Positions 1 to 7,399 of a stretch of 13,542 nt of DNA are shown here, in pieces. The position numbers were made by a program, and so were the translations under genes. Under the pieces are notes generated by a model, which had not been told where the DNA came from, ran no database searches, and saw nothing but the letters and a program-made list of their open reading frames with translations. Position 1 is the first letter of the stretch; every line of letters starts with the position of its first letter. Source of the stretch: Candidatus Hermodarchaeota archaeon (lineage in GTDB: Archaea; Asgardarchaeota; Hermodarchaeia; Hermodarchaeales; Hermodarchaeaceae); NCBI GenBank assembly GCA_016840595.1, contig JAEOSA010000036.1, forward strand, positions 1-13,542, written 5' to 3'.

Positions 1-455
1 GCATAGAGGTCCGGTTTATTCTGTTTATACCAAACAAGACGAGACAAAGCATAGAGAAGAGGTGGCCAGCAACCAGTAGGAGGACACGAATCTTCTAGTC
101 CTTTCGCTACAAAATCCTGAACAAAGACACCACGTGCATCCAAGTTGGGACCTGAATAAATGACCATTCCTTTATTGTCTAGAAATACTGCACCGTGACG
201 TTGACTAGTGGCGGAAACGGCTACAACATCTTTTGGCGAAATTTTTGCATCCTTGATGCATTCTCGAATCAGTCTTGCGATTGTGTTCCATGCAGCTATG
301 GCGTCGAACTCCTTGCCTATGCCCATTAGACCCTCAGAATCAGCGTATTGTATTGTCACGAATCTTTTTGCGATTGACGCACCCTGTGGAGTAAACATCA
401 TGCATTTAATTCCAGATGTGCCAAAATCGATGGTTAGCAGTTGTTGTTGGGGCAT
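1..455 (-). CDS. FGGY-family carbohydrate kinase, N-terminal part (runs off the window)
   Basis: The visible 151 residues are the N-terminal ATPase lobe of an FGGY sugar kinase (xylulokinase / glycerol kinase / AI-2 kinase superfamily), which phosphorylates a sugar or polyol with ATP in the cytoplasm. The phosphate-1 loop DFGTSGIK is at residues 10-17. Further in are the family blocks ATSQRHGAVFLD, GPNLDARG and TGCWPPLLYAL. The C-terminal lobe lies outside the window, so the substrate cannot be read. The ATG at 455 is preceded by a GAGGG purine stretch and lies 9 bases after the stop of the hydroxyacid dehydrogenase gene, so the two are surely cotranscribed. That pairing of a 2-hydroxyacid dehydrogenase with an FGGY kinase suggests a sugar or sugar-acid catabolic function (inference). 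Confidence 0.92.
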   Translation of the reverse strand, partial: MPQQQLLTIDFGTSGIKCMMFTPQGASIAKRFVTIQYADSEGLMGIGKEFDAIAAWNTIARLIRECIKDAKISPKDVVAVSATSQRHGAVFLDNKGMVIYSGPNLDARGVFVQDFVAKGLEDSCPPTGCWPPLLYALSRLVWYKQNKPDLY

Positions 456-464
456 TTTGGGCCC

Positions 465-1472
465 TCATTTTGAGGATTTGAGAACTTCTGGGTTTGCCAG
501 ATATTTGGGGGTTTCGCCTTTTAAGAACCGGTCAATATCGGCGGCTAAAATCATCGATTGCCGATAAACTACATCACTTGTATTGCCACCTATATGAGGG
601 GTAACGGTTACATTATCCAATGCCAAGAATCGGTTATTTGAGTCAACAGGTTCCCGTGAGAACACGTCTAATCCTGCTCCGGCAAGTCTTCCTTCTTGGA
701 GTGCTTCGAAGAGGGCATCTTCGTCGATAATCGCAGATCTAGCAGTGTTAATCAAGTGTGCTGTAGGCTTCAGCCAAGAAAGCTGTTCTTTCCCAATCAT
801 ACGAAAGGTTTCTGGCGTAGCACGAGTGTGAAGTGTCACAAAATCAGATTGCCGCATCAATGGTTCGAGCTCAACCTTTTCAGCCCCAACATCATTCCCC
901 TGCTCTACACTCACGTGAGGATCATAGAAAAGCACGCGTGTTTCGAAACCCTGTAGACGTTTTGCAACACGAGCACCAATTTGTCCTAAACCGATAATGC
1001 CAACAATACTGCGACCCAGTTCATTCCCTTTTAGAGATTCTTGAAGTTTGGCAAACTCTCCCGCTTCGTCAATCTGGACGTCACCTGATTTGAGAAGCCG
1101 ATCCGTTTGGATGAGTTTTCGAGCCTGAGCAAGCATCAAAAGGATTGTAAGATCAGCCACGGAATCAGCATTGCGACCAGGAGCGTAGAAAACCGGAACG
1201 CCCTTTGCCGTGGCGGCCTCAACATCGATTTCTTTGGGGCGATCACGGGCACATCCGATAAATTTCAGTGAGATGCCTTCAAAGACCTCCTCGGTGGCGG
1301 CATCTGCTTCAACAATGGCAGCATCAGCTTCTTCTTCTTTCAGCTTTTCTAAAAGCTCTTCACCCCATAGTACGCGTCCTGTGTTTCGCCAGTCTTCATG
1401 GATGACTGTTGCGTGTTGGCGAAGAAGCTTCAACCCTTCTTCATGAAAGGATGCTGTGATTAGAACTCGCAT
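465..1472 (-). CDS. D-2-hydroxyacid dehydrogenase (phosphoglycerate dehydrogenase-like)
   Basis: A 335-residue NAD-dependent D-isomer-specific 2-hydroxyacid dehydrogenase. The Rossmann motif GLGQIG is at residues 161-166, followed by the acidic D184 of the NAD pocket. The catalytic triad is visible as R245 (in NTARSAIIDE), E274 (in SREP) and H293 (in TPHIGG). The segment GRNADSVADLTI (99-110) is typical of the PGDH-like branch. There is no C-terminal ACT domain, so serine feedback as in long PGDHs is not expected. The gene lies between an SCP2-like gene (26 bases upstream) and an FGGY kinase (9 bases downstream). The substrate may therefore be a sugar-derived hydroxyacid and not 3-phosphoglycerate; this is inference. 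An AAGGGGA stretch directly before the ATG could serve as the ribosome binding site. Confidence 0.93.
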   Translation of the reverse strand: MRVLITASFHEEGLKLLRQHATVIHEDWRNTGRVLWGEELLEKLKEEEADAAIVEADAATEEVFEGISLKFIGCARDRPKEIDVEAATAKGVPVFYAPGRNADSVADLTILLMLAQARKLIQTDRLLKSGDVQIDEAGEFAKLQESLKGNELGRSIVGIIGLGQIGARVAKRLQGFETRVLFYDPHVSVEQGNDVGAEKVELEPLMRQSDFVTLHTRATPETFRMIGKEQLSWLKPTAHLINTARSAIIDEDALFEALQEGRLAGAGLDVFSREPVDSNNRFLALDNVTVTPHIGGNTSDVVYRQSMILAADIDRFLKGETPKYLANPEVLKSSK

Positions 1473-1498
1473 TCCCCTTCGTCCTTTATGTTATACTC

Positions 1499-1834
1499 TT
1501 ACATCAAGATTTGAAGTTTCATGAGATCTGACATGCTGCCTTTTGCTTTTAGTTTTCCAACAGAATAAGCGTCTAATGGACTGAGTCCACCCTCCATGAT
1601 TCCGATAAACGTTTCACTGTCTGTTGTGACTAAAAGATTCGGTTTCTCCAACTCACCCTCTGTAAAAGGATCCATAGTTTCATCATGAATCCGTGTATAG
1701 AAACTCGTTCCAAGATCTGTGAATAGGAACTGAAGTGTTCGATCAAATCCTTTGAATTTGGATTTATTAGCGGGGTTCTCGAATTGCCCTCGAACGCCTT
1801 CTAGAACCTCAAGGATTTTGACTTTCGTTACCAT
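1499..1834 (-). CDS. SCP2-like (sterol carrier protein 2 fold) small protein
   Basis: A 111-residue single-domain protein resembling the SCP2 sterol-transfer fold. The central stretch with NLLVTTDSETFIGIMEGGLSP, followed by the GKLKAKGSMSDLMKL end, is the typical SCP2 pattern: a strand, a short helix over the cavity, then a K-G-D/S-x-x-x-x-L terminal helix. SCP2 domains bind acyl chains or other hydrophobic ligands; no catalytic residues are expected. It is soluble, with no signal peptide. A GGTGA Shine-Dalgarno sequence about 9 bases before the ATG supports this start. It is first in a three-gene unit with the hydroxyacid dehydrogenase and the FGGY kinase. What lipid-like ligand would have to do with sugar-acid metabolism is not clear, and the family call rests on pattern recognition only. 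Confidence 0.75.
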   Translation of the reverse strand: MVTKVKILEVLEGVRGQFENPANKSKFKGFDRTLQFLFTDLGTSFYTRIHDETMDPFTEGELEKPNLLVTTDSETFIGIMEGGLSPLDAYSVGKLKAKGSMSDLMKLQILM

Positions 1835-1942
1835 TTGTGGGCGTCACCCGATAGAATATCCATGAAAGGTTTTAGGTTAAAAACACATTCCCCTTGCAGT
1901 TTTTAAGCCGTTAGAATCCAATTAACCGCACCGGGCTCGAAT

Positions 1943-2302
1943 CTATACTGGCAAGAGAACCATTAGAGCCAAACATACTAGAGATATGCCGAGAAGGATT
2001 CCCCCTGCAGCTAGAATCACAATACTGCTTTTTGCTTGTTCTTGACGGCGACTATGAAAGCGACGCATCGTGTGTCGAGTATGAGGAGGATTGATCGCAT
2101 ACCGATATGCAGCTGTGGCTTCGACGAATGGAGTGAGTAAACAAATGCCAAAGATGATTAGAACAACACTCATGAAAAGCAGGGTAAACCCAAATGAATA
2201 GAGCGTCAAGATTTGAAAGACAAGAAACGTAGCAACTAAGGCAATGATGAGACAAACTACCAAAGTTATCGCTAGCCGTTTGGCAAAGGAAGCCCAATTC
2301 AT
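1943..2302 (-). CDS. Small three-helix membrane protein, unknown function
   Basis: A 119-residue hydrophobic protein that I do not recognise. Three membrane segments are visible at about residues 11-33, 37-60 and 93-117. Between the second and third lies a strongly basic, His/Arg-rich loop (about 74-91: HTRHTMRRFHSRRQEQ). By the positive-inside rule, the loop and the N-terminus (K9, R10) would face the cytoplasm and the C-terminus would face outward. There are no enzymatic motifs. A GAGGAT Shine-Dalgarno sequence lies 5-6 bases before the ATG. The gene is on the same strand as its neighbours, 88 bases after the NfnA/SudB-like gene and 108 bases before the SCP2-like gene, so cotranscription is possible but not evident. 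A hydrophobic frame in another phase of the same DNA is a shadow. Confidence 0.72.
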   Translation of the reverse strand: MNWASFAKRLAITLVVCLIIALVATFLVFQILTLYSFGFTLLFMSVVLIIFGICLLTPFVEATAAYRYAINPPHTRHTMRRFHSRRQEQAKSSIVILAAGGILLGISLVCLALMVLLPV

Positions 2303-2337
2303 TAATTATCCTCGTGAAATTCTAAGAAAGAAGGCGG

Positions 2338-2344
2338 AAAAAAA
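2338..2344 (-). terminator. T-tract terminator candidate after the NfnA/SudB-like gene
   Basis: On the minus strand a run of seven T lies about 47 bases after the stop codon of the reductase gene, within a pyrimidine-rich stretch (CTTTTTTTCCGCC). Archaeal terminators are often simple T tracts without a strong hairpin. No stem is seen. Confidence 0.35.
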
Positions 2345-2390
2345 GTTATGGAATTATTCTGATGGATAGTGGATAGAGTTGGATATTGAA

Positions 2391-3233
2391 TTATGATTTG
2401 CCGTGAGCGCACATATGCTTATAATGCTCAGAAGCATGTTCCTCTTGGCTTTTATAGGTGTCAAGGCGTTTAATAAGAAGGTTAAAGTCCACTTCGTGGG
2501 CATCAAATTCTGGGCCATCGACACAGGCAAATTTTGTTTGTCCTCCTATCTCGACCCGACAAGCTCCACACATGCCTGTGCCATCAACCATTATTGGATT
2601 TAGACTGCATTCCGTTTTCACACCAAAGGGTTTGGTTGTGGCTGCGACATTTTTCATCATTATAGGAGGACCGACGGTGTAGACGTAATCAATTTGGCGA
2701 TCGGATTCGAGCAGTTCTTTTAGTTTAATGGTAACGAAGCCTTTAGTGCCCTTAGATCCGTCATTAGTGGTGATGTAGATTTCATCACTCACTTGATTGA
2801 GTTCGAGTTCACATACCAGCAGCTCTTCTTGTCGAGCACCTAAAATTGTGATGAGATAATTCCCCGCTTCTTTCAATTGGCGGGCCCGAGGTAACGAGGG
2901 AGCAGCACCACATCCTCCCGCAACTACGATAACGGTGCCATACTTTCTTACCGAAGGAGCTGTACCCAGGGGACCGAGGATATCCTTGATTTCATCGCCT
3001 GGTTGGAGTTTGGAAAGTTCCAACGTCGATTTTCCCACGACTTGGAATACAATGGTGATAGAGCCTTTGTTAGTGTCCCAATCTTTCATGGTGAGAGGGA
3101 TACGTTCGCCTTGATCATGCAGACGGTAGATGAGAAATTGACCTGGATAAGCTTTAGCAGCAATTTCGGGTGCTTTGACTTCGAATTCAAAAATGTCGGG
3201 AGCGATAGTTTTCGTGGACAATATCTCAAACAC
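2391..3233 (-). CDS. NfnA/SudB-like FAD and [2Fe-2S] NAD(P) oxidoreductase subunit
   Basis: A 280-residue ferredoxin-NADP reductase-like subunit of the NfnA / sulfide dehydrogenase SudB / PyrK type. Order: FAD-binding barrel with RIPLTM (44-49); NAD(P)-binding lobe with the motif GGCGAAPSLP (106-115) and the TVGPPIMM segment (186-193); C-terminal [2Fe-2S] module with DGTGMCGACRV (217-227) and KFACVDGPEFDAHEVDF (234-250). In characterised NfnA the cluster has one Asp and three Cys ligands; the matching residues here are D217, C222, C225 and C237. In NfnAB the partner NfnB (GltD/SudA type) carries the second FAD and [4Fe-4S] clusters. No such gene is adjacent, so the partner is elsewhere or is another redox protein such as the HdrA below. 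The start is GTG at 3233, supported by GAGGG about 8 bases upstream. It is divergent from the beta-propeller gene. Confidence 0.9.
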   Translation of the reverse strand: MFEILSTKTIAPDIFEFEVKAPEIAAKAYPGQFLIYRLHDQGERIPLTMKDWDTNKGSITIVFQVVGKSTLELSKLQPGDEIKDILGPLGTAPSVRKYGTVIVVAGGCGAAPSLPRARQLKEAGNYLITILGARQEELLVCELELNQVSDEIYITTNDGSKGTKGFVTIKLKELLESDRQIDYVYTVGPPIMMKNVAATTKPFGVKTECSLNPIMVDGTGMCGACRVEIGGQTKFACVDGPEFDAHEVDFNLLIKRLDTYKSQEEHASEHYKHMCAHGKS

Positions 3234-3293
3234 GCTAGAACCCTCATTGAATAATGATTGAATTATGACCTATAGGCACGAGAAGGAGAGCGG

Positions 3294-3328
3294 GGTATAA
3301 ACGTTATCAATGTTTGAGGTGATAAAAT
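3294..3328 (+). promoter_or_regulatory. Candidate TATA boxes for the beta-propeller gene
   Basis: Two A/T elements on the plus strand could be archaeal TATA boxes: GGTATAAACG near 3294-3302 and GATAAAATC at 3321-3329. The second would put transcription start near 3350, inside the inverted repeat at 3343-3365. The choice between them is not resolved. Confidence 0.35.
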
Positions 3329-3342
3329 CGTTCTAAATCGTT

Positions 3343-3365
3343 GAACACCTTCATTTGGTGTGTTC
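3343..3365. promoter_or_regulatory. Inverted repeat in the divergent intergenic region, possible operator
   Basis: GAACAC (3343-3348) and GTGTTC (3360-3365) form an inverted repeat with an 11-base spacer; CACC/GGTG within it gives an alternative inner pairing. It lies between the start codons of the divergent reductase (3233) and beta-propeller (3387) genes, and downstream of the plus-strand TATA candidates, where a repressor would act. The arms are short, so chance cannot be excluded. Confidence 0.3.
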
Positions 3366-3386
3366 TAATCTTTAGATTAAAGGTCA

Positions 3387-5243
3387 ATGTATTACTCAGT
3401 ATTGTACATGACAGTTTTACGAAGGTTTCGATCATCCCGTGTTTTAACTCGTTTAACCAGACGTGGATTGCCATCCCTTCGGATTCTCACACTTATAGCG
3501 ATTATTCTGTCAACTTCAGTATTCACGACATTGTATGTAGAGCATAGATATTTTTCAGCAGAGGGATTACAGAATTTTGGAAGTCATGGGGAAGTGCTTT
3601 TCTATCTTCGAACACATCAACCACGCGGGATCCCCGGGTATGGCTTTTGGGGTATGACACCTGCGATGGAAACATTTTCAGATTCAGGGCTAGGAAGACC
3701 TACTGGTGCTTATTCAACCACAAATATTCAAGTAGCTGGTGTGGACGAGTTAGATATCGTCAAAACCAACGGAACTTTCATCTATACAGTTGTCCATGAT
3801 GAGGTCATCATTATTCGGGCTTATCCCCCAGAGTCGGTCGAAATTGCAGGGAGGATTAACCCAATGGGTTATCCCCTTGGTCTATTCCTTTATGACTCGA
3901 ATAGACTAGTTGTAATCAGTCAAGGGTTATCAATCGAGGTCTTCGACGTATCCAACCCCTCCGATCCTCAAAGGATAAACTGGGTGACTTTTGAAGGGTA
4001 TTTTATTGGAGTCCGATTAATTCAAAATAAGATCTATCTAATTGCAGGGACGCCCACCGAAGATACGTTTGGTAATAAACGAATTCCAGAGGTTGGAATC
4101 GCTGGTACTTGGGGAACCATCATCAACGTGCGTGTGCCAGCATCCCAAATTTACTATGATCCAAAAACGATTGACACCTTCTTCCATTACACCTCAATTC
4201 TCACCCTAGATATTTCAGCACCTGCAGCCCTTCCGGATGTCAAATGCTTCTTGATGGGAACCACTGGCACCACCGTTTATGTTTCACAAAATAACTTGTA
4301 TTTAGCCACCCATCAGTGGTTTGCGGGATCGGTTACGACGATTCATCGATTACAAATCATGGAAGACACCGTTACTTATGCCATATCAGGAACTGTACCA
4401 GGATATCTTCTAAACCAATTTTCCTTGGACGAATATGAAGAGCATCTTCGAGTATTTACCACGTATTACGATGAGAACTCAAGACAAGTCAGTGGACTCA
4501 GTATTTTGAACATGCAACTTGAGCTAGTAGGATCAATAGAAGGGCTAGCACCAAACGAGCAAATTTACTCAGCACGATTCCTTGGCAAGATGGGATTTTT
4601 AGTCACATTCTATAAAACTGATCCACTGTTTGTCTTCAATCTAACAGATCCCACTAATCCCGAACTTCTTGGTGAGCTAAAGATTCCTGGATACTCAAAT
4701 TACTTACATCCCCTCGATAGCAACCATTTACTCGGAATCGGTAAGGATGTGAAAATTCAAGGTGATAATTGGTGGTACCAAGGCATGAAAATCAGCCTTT
4801 TCAACACAACAGATCCCTTTAATCCACAGGAATTAACGAATCTCATCCTCGGAGTACGAGGAACTGATTCAGAAGCACTCAATGATCATAAAGCAATTCT
4901 CGTAGATTCTGAAAAAGGCCTCCTTTCTATGCCCATTCAACTTTGCGAATATACTACAAATTCCACCGATATAGATCCGTGGATGCATGGATCAATCGTG
5001 TGGCAAGGTGCTTATGTTTTATCAATGAATCCTTCCAATGCATCCTTAGCGATTAAGGGTAGTGTTACACATATCGAAAATCTCGATGTGTTCAGAGAGA
5101 ACATGTGGGAGTTTCTAGATCAGTTCATTCACAGAACTGGATACATCGAAACGATGTATTATGCGATATCCAATTCTAAAATCACTTTCCATAATCTAGC
5201 GGATTTGAGTCTCCTTAGTGAACTTTCTCTCACCGAGAATTAA
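3387..5243 (+). CDS. Secreted or membrane-anchored beta-propeller domain protein
   Basis: A 618-residue protein of the secreted beta-propeller family known from archaea and some bacteria (Pfam Beta_propel type). A basic N-terminus (residues 11-30) is followed by one hydrophobic segment (about 33-50) that would act as signal anchor or signal peptide. The domain opens with VAGVDELDIVKTNGTFIY (117-133). Family blocks follow: ARFLGKMGFLVTFYKTDPLF (396-415), IPGYSNYLHPLDSNHLLGIG (433-452), NDHKAILVD (499-507), and the closing blade IHRTGYIETMYYAISNSKI (581-599). Five N-x-S/T sequons (N128, N418, N473, N525, N551) fit glycosylation outside the cell. Function is unknown; an adhesion or cell-surface role is a guess. 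A second ATG at 3408 (MTVLRRF) is an alternative start that leaves the anchor intact. The gene stands alone on the plus strand. Confidence 0.88.
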   Translation: MYYSVLYMTVLRRFRSSRVLTRLTRRGLPSLRILTLIAIILSTSVFTTLYVEHRYFSAEGLQNFGSHGEVLFYLRTHQPRGIPGYGFWGMTPAMETFSDSGLGRPTGAYSTTNIQVAGVDELDIVKTNGTFIYTVVHDEVIIIRAYPPESVEIAGRINPMGYPLGLFLYDSNRLVVISQGLSIEVFDVSNPSDPQRINWVTFEGYFIGVRLIQNKIYLIAGTPTEDTFGNKRIPEVGIAGTWGTIINVRVPASQIYYDPKTIDTFFHYTSILTLDISAPAALPDVKCFLMGTTGTTVYVSQNNLYLATHQWFAGSVTTIHRLQIMEDTVTYAISGTVPGYLLNQFSLDEYEEHLRVFTTYYDENSRQVSGLSILNMQLELVGSIEGLAPNEQIYSARFLGKMGFLVTFYKTDPLFVFNLTDPTNPELLGELKIPGYSNYLHPLDSNHLLGIGKDVKIQGDNWWYQGMKISLFNTTDPFNPQELTNLILGVRGTDSEALNDHKAILVDSEKGLLSMPIQLCEYTTNSTDIDPWMHGSIVWQGAYVLSMNPSNASLAIKGSVTHIENLDVFRENMWEFLDQFIHRTGYIETMYYAISNSKITFHNLADLSLLSELSLTEN

Positions 5244-5459
5244 AGTAGGCAATCGAACAAATAGAGTGTTTCTAGGGGGGTGCCTTTTCTCAAGGGCGAG
5301 ATACAAAATCAAGTTGGTTTTTCCCCGCATATTAGAGAATGTCACGTGAATTTTCAGGATTGCTAGAGTCTTCTTATGTGATGTTTGTTTTATTTCTTCA
5401 AAGGTCATCTTTGACACCATGGTCGTTATTGAAAGTGTTTTAGAGTTACGTACAGCCAT
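5196..5459 (-). CDS. Doubtful small basic protein in the convergent gap
   Basis: An open frame of 87 codons from an ATG at 5459 covers most of the 280-base gap between the beta-propeller gene and the MtdA/B-like gene and overlaps the last 48 bases of the former in antisense. The predicted product is rich in Lys, Arg and Thr with a hydrophobic stretch (NLILYLAL) in the middle. It shows no motif I recognise and no clear Shine-Dalgarno sequence. The same frame can be extended to a TTG at 5537 inside the upstream gene (113 residues). It may be a random opening; it is recorded because nothing else explains this stretch. Confidence 0.22.
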   Translation of the reverse strand: MAVRNSKTLSITTMVSKMTFEEIKQTSHKKTLAILKIHVTFSNMRGKTNLILYLALEKRHPPRNTLFVRLPTLILGERKFTKETQIR

Positions 5460-5523
5460 TTCAATTACTGATTCTTTAGTAGATTTTGTATAGAAAGAAG
5501 CTGTTTTGAGGATGATAGTAGAT

Positions 5524-7218
5524 TTATGGTGTAGCAACCTCGATTGTGAGTTTAGGTTTGCTAATTACTTCATGTTGTTCTTCGAGGATATTTCGGGCTA
5601 TAGTTAAGGCGGTTTCATCATCGTATACACCTTGAGCGTTTTTCCGCGCCTCTTGGAGCATCTGACGTTGTACCTTGAGTTTTAGATCTCCAATTGTTAA
5701 TGCCCCAATGCCATAGGTGTCAGGAATTAACTCGCGAAGATCATCTGTTGGAGTGAGTGACTCGATTCCATTAGGAGGCACGGCATTAACATCTAGCAGA
5801 ATTTTTGTACCTAGAGATGATTGAAGTTGTTCAAGTGATACCAATTGAACGCCAGGAGCACCAACTGCAAAAATCAATGTGGCATCATTTATAAGCTCCT
5901 GCATTTCCTCTAGCGAAGTTACCTTAACACCTTCAACTTTATTACTCTCTACAGATGCTCGGATTGCCACATCCTTGGCTCGTTCAATTTTTCGTGAGGT
6001 TAATAGAGTGATGGCTCCACTCTTGGAAAGTAAGTGAGCCACACTTTCGCCTACTGGTCCAGTACCTGCAAGAACCAAAGCAATATTACTTTTGAAGGAA
6101 CCTTGGTTTAGTTGACGCAAAGCAGCTTCAGCTTTGGCAACCATAGCTGCAGCAGTCGAAAATGCTCCATGAGGATCAACAATAACTGCTGTTTCAAAAG
6201 GCTTCACCATTGCCATCTGAATTCTGTCTGCCATCTGACGAGCAACAGAAACCTGGCGCCCACCAACAAAGAAACAGAGATGTTTCACTCCTTTGGTCCC
6301 TCTTGAAAAGATAGCGTCTTGGACTAGGTCTTGAATCTTATCAAGTGACACTCCCGAATATGGGACTACAACATCAAATCCCGCGTCATACGCTACGCAG
6401 ATATCAAACGGGCTAGCGTGTTCATCCGCTTCTAAGAAAAAAAGGATATCACTGAGTTTTGTTTTCGGGCGCTTAATCACTGGAACAACAGAAACAGAAG
6501 ATACTCCTGTGAGTTCAGTCATTCCTTTGATTTCTTCCTTAGGCAATTCAGAAAGAATCGGCTTAAAGGACATAGGAACTACTTCCACCTCTAAGGACTG
6601 TAAAAGTTCCATTAAGCCCTGGAAATGTCGAGGGCTGCTTAAGTGTAGAGCTGTTATTCGTTTCTTTTTAAGAGAATCTGCTTTGTTTAATATTCCCATG
6701 GCAATCCAGCTTTCACGGATTCCAAACTGCACTTGTCTAATTTCTTCTTCAAGTTCGTCGTGTAAGTATTGTCCGTAGGCAACAAGTCGATCAATTTTAT
6801 CTTGTACTTCTGGAATGAGTTTTTCATCCGTCAAGGCCCTTAGTCCCTCTAGGATTTCATTGCGTTTTTCCATTTTAAGTTTGATACTTCGAGAGAGATA
6901 GGTGTGGGCAAAATCATCCATATCGACAGCAAAAAAAGGAATTTTTAATTTCACAAATACATCTGCTAATGGATTGCCTTCATGGAATTCCTTCAAATCT
7001 CGCATACCTAATTCGTCAGTTGCGAAATCAGGGTTTTCTGATTCTGCAATCTGCTTTATCATGTCACAATAAGCCATAGAAGGTCGTTTTATTATTGACA
7101 TCTTCGAATCAGACACTGATGCGGAAGAAGTGATTCGCCAAGGTTCATCATAGGCCTTTCTAATTAGGAAGACCCGCAGAATTTTCCCTTTTAAAGGGGC
7201 AAGCTCTAATGTTTTCAT
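5524..7218 (-). CDS. MtdA/MtdB-like methylene-tetrahydromethanopterin dehydrogenase with unknown N-terminal domain
   Basis: A 564-residue fusion. Residues ~255-564 match the NAD(P)-dependent methylene-H4MPT / methylene-H4F dehydrogenases MtdB/MtdA of methylotrophs. Seen are SPFDICVAYDAGFDVVVPYS (269-288), QDAIFSRGTKGVK (300-312), FVGGR (317-321), DPHGAFSTAAAMVA (348-361), the Rossmann loop AGTGPVG (384-390), and YGIGALTIGDLKLKVQRQM (502-520). That half is the full length of MtdA/MtdB (~290-300 residues). Residues 1-~250 have no domain I recognise: an MxYxD start region, then PFFAVDMDDFAHTYLS, then a charged helical region 112-165. The role would be oxidation or reduction of C1 carriers with NAD(P) in the cytoplasm. 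The ATG at 7218 is chosen because upstream codons overlap the hydrogenase gene and look non-coding. AAAGG lies about 13 bases upstream. The gene is 181 bases after the hydrogenase unit. Confidence 0.88.
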   Translation of the reverse strand: MKTLELAPLKGKILRVFLIRKAYDEPWRITSSASVSDSKMSIIKRPSMAYCDMIKQIAESENPDFATDELGMRDLKEFHEGNPLADVFVKLKIPFFAVDMDDFAHTYLSRSIKLKMEKRNEILEGLRALTDEKLIPEVQDKIDRLVAYGQYLHDELEEEIRQVQFGIRESWIAMGILNKADSLKKKRITALHLSSPRHFQGLMELLQSLEVEVVPMSFKPILSELPKEEIKGMTELTGVSSVSVVPVIKRPKTKLSDILFFLEADEHASPFDICVAYDAGFDVVVPYSGVSLDKIQDLVQDAIFSRGTKGVKHLCFFVGGRQVSVARQMADRIQMAMVKPFETAVIVDPHGAFSTAAAMVAKAEAALRQLNQGSFKSNIALVLAGTGPVGESVAHLLSKSGAITLLTSRKIERAKDVAIRASVESNKVEGVKVTSLEEMQELINDATLIFAVGAPGVQLVSLEQLQSSLGTKILLDVNAVPPNGIESLTPTDDLRELIPDTYGIGALTIGDLKLKVQRQMLQEARKNAQGVYDDETALTIARNILEEQHEVISKPKLTIEVATP

Positions 7219-7262
7219 GTAATCATCTGCCTTTCTATTGGCAATTGATACTATGCGCAATC

Positions 7263-7292
7263 GAAAAAAAAGTCGATGAAAATATATTTTTG
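7263..7292 (-). promoter_or_regulatory. Candidate TATA box and T8 tract before the MtdA/B-like gene
   Basis: On the minus strand the AT element AAAATATATTTTC (about 7279-7291) lies about 65 bases before the ATG at 7218 and is a plausible archaeal TATA box. A run of eight T (about 7264-7271), flanked by ATCGA/TCGAT arms, follows and could stop transcripts arriving from the hydrogenase unit. Both suggest the gene has its own promoter. Confidence 0.4.
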
Positions 7293-7399
7293 AAGGATTC
7301 GTGACAAATTTTGTAGTCAAGCTTTTTACTAAATGTTCCTTTTTTGAATGAGGAAAATTTGGGTTGTCATAACTTAGGCATTTGATGATATATTCAATT

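Noticed and set aside
208..567. Plus-strand open frame of 119 codons at the window start
   Set aside because: It is antisense to the FGGY kinase and hydroxyacid dehydrogenase, whose motifs on the minus strand are unambiguous; its own product has no recognisable pattern.
2052..2297. Second minus-strand frame of 81 codons within the membrane-protein gene
   Set aside because: It is the same DNA in another phase. The frame at 1943-2302 has a proper GAGGAT site, three clean membrane segments and a positive-inside topology.
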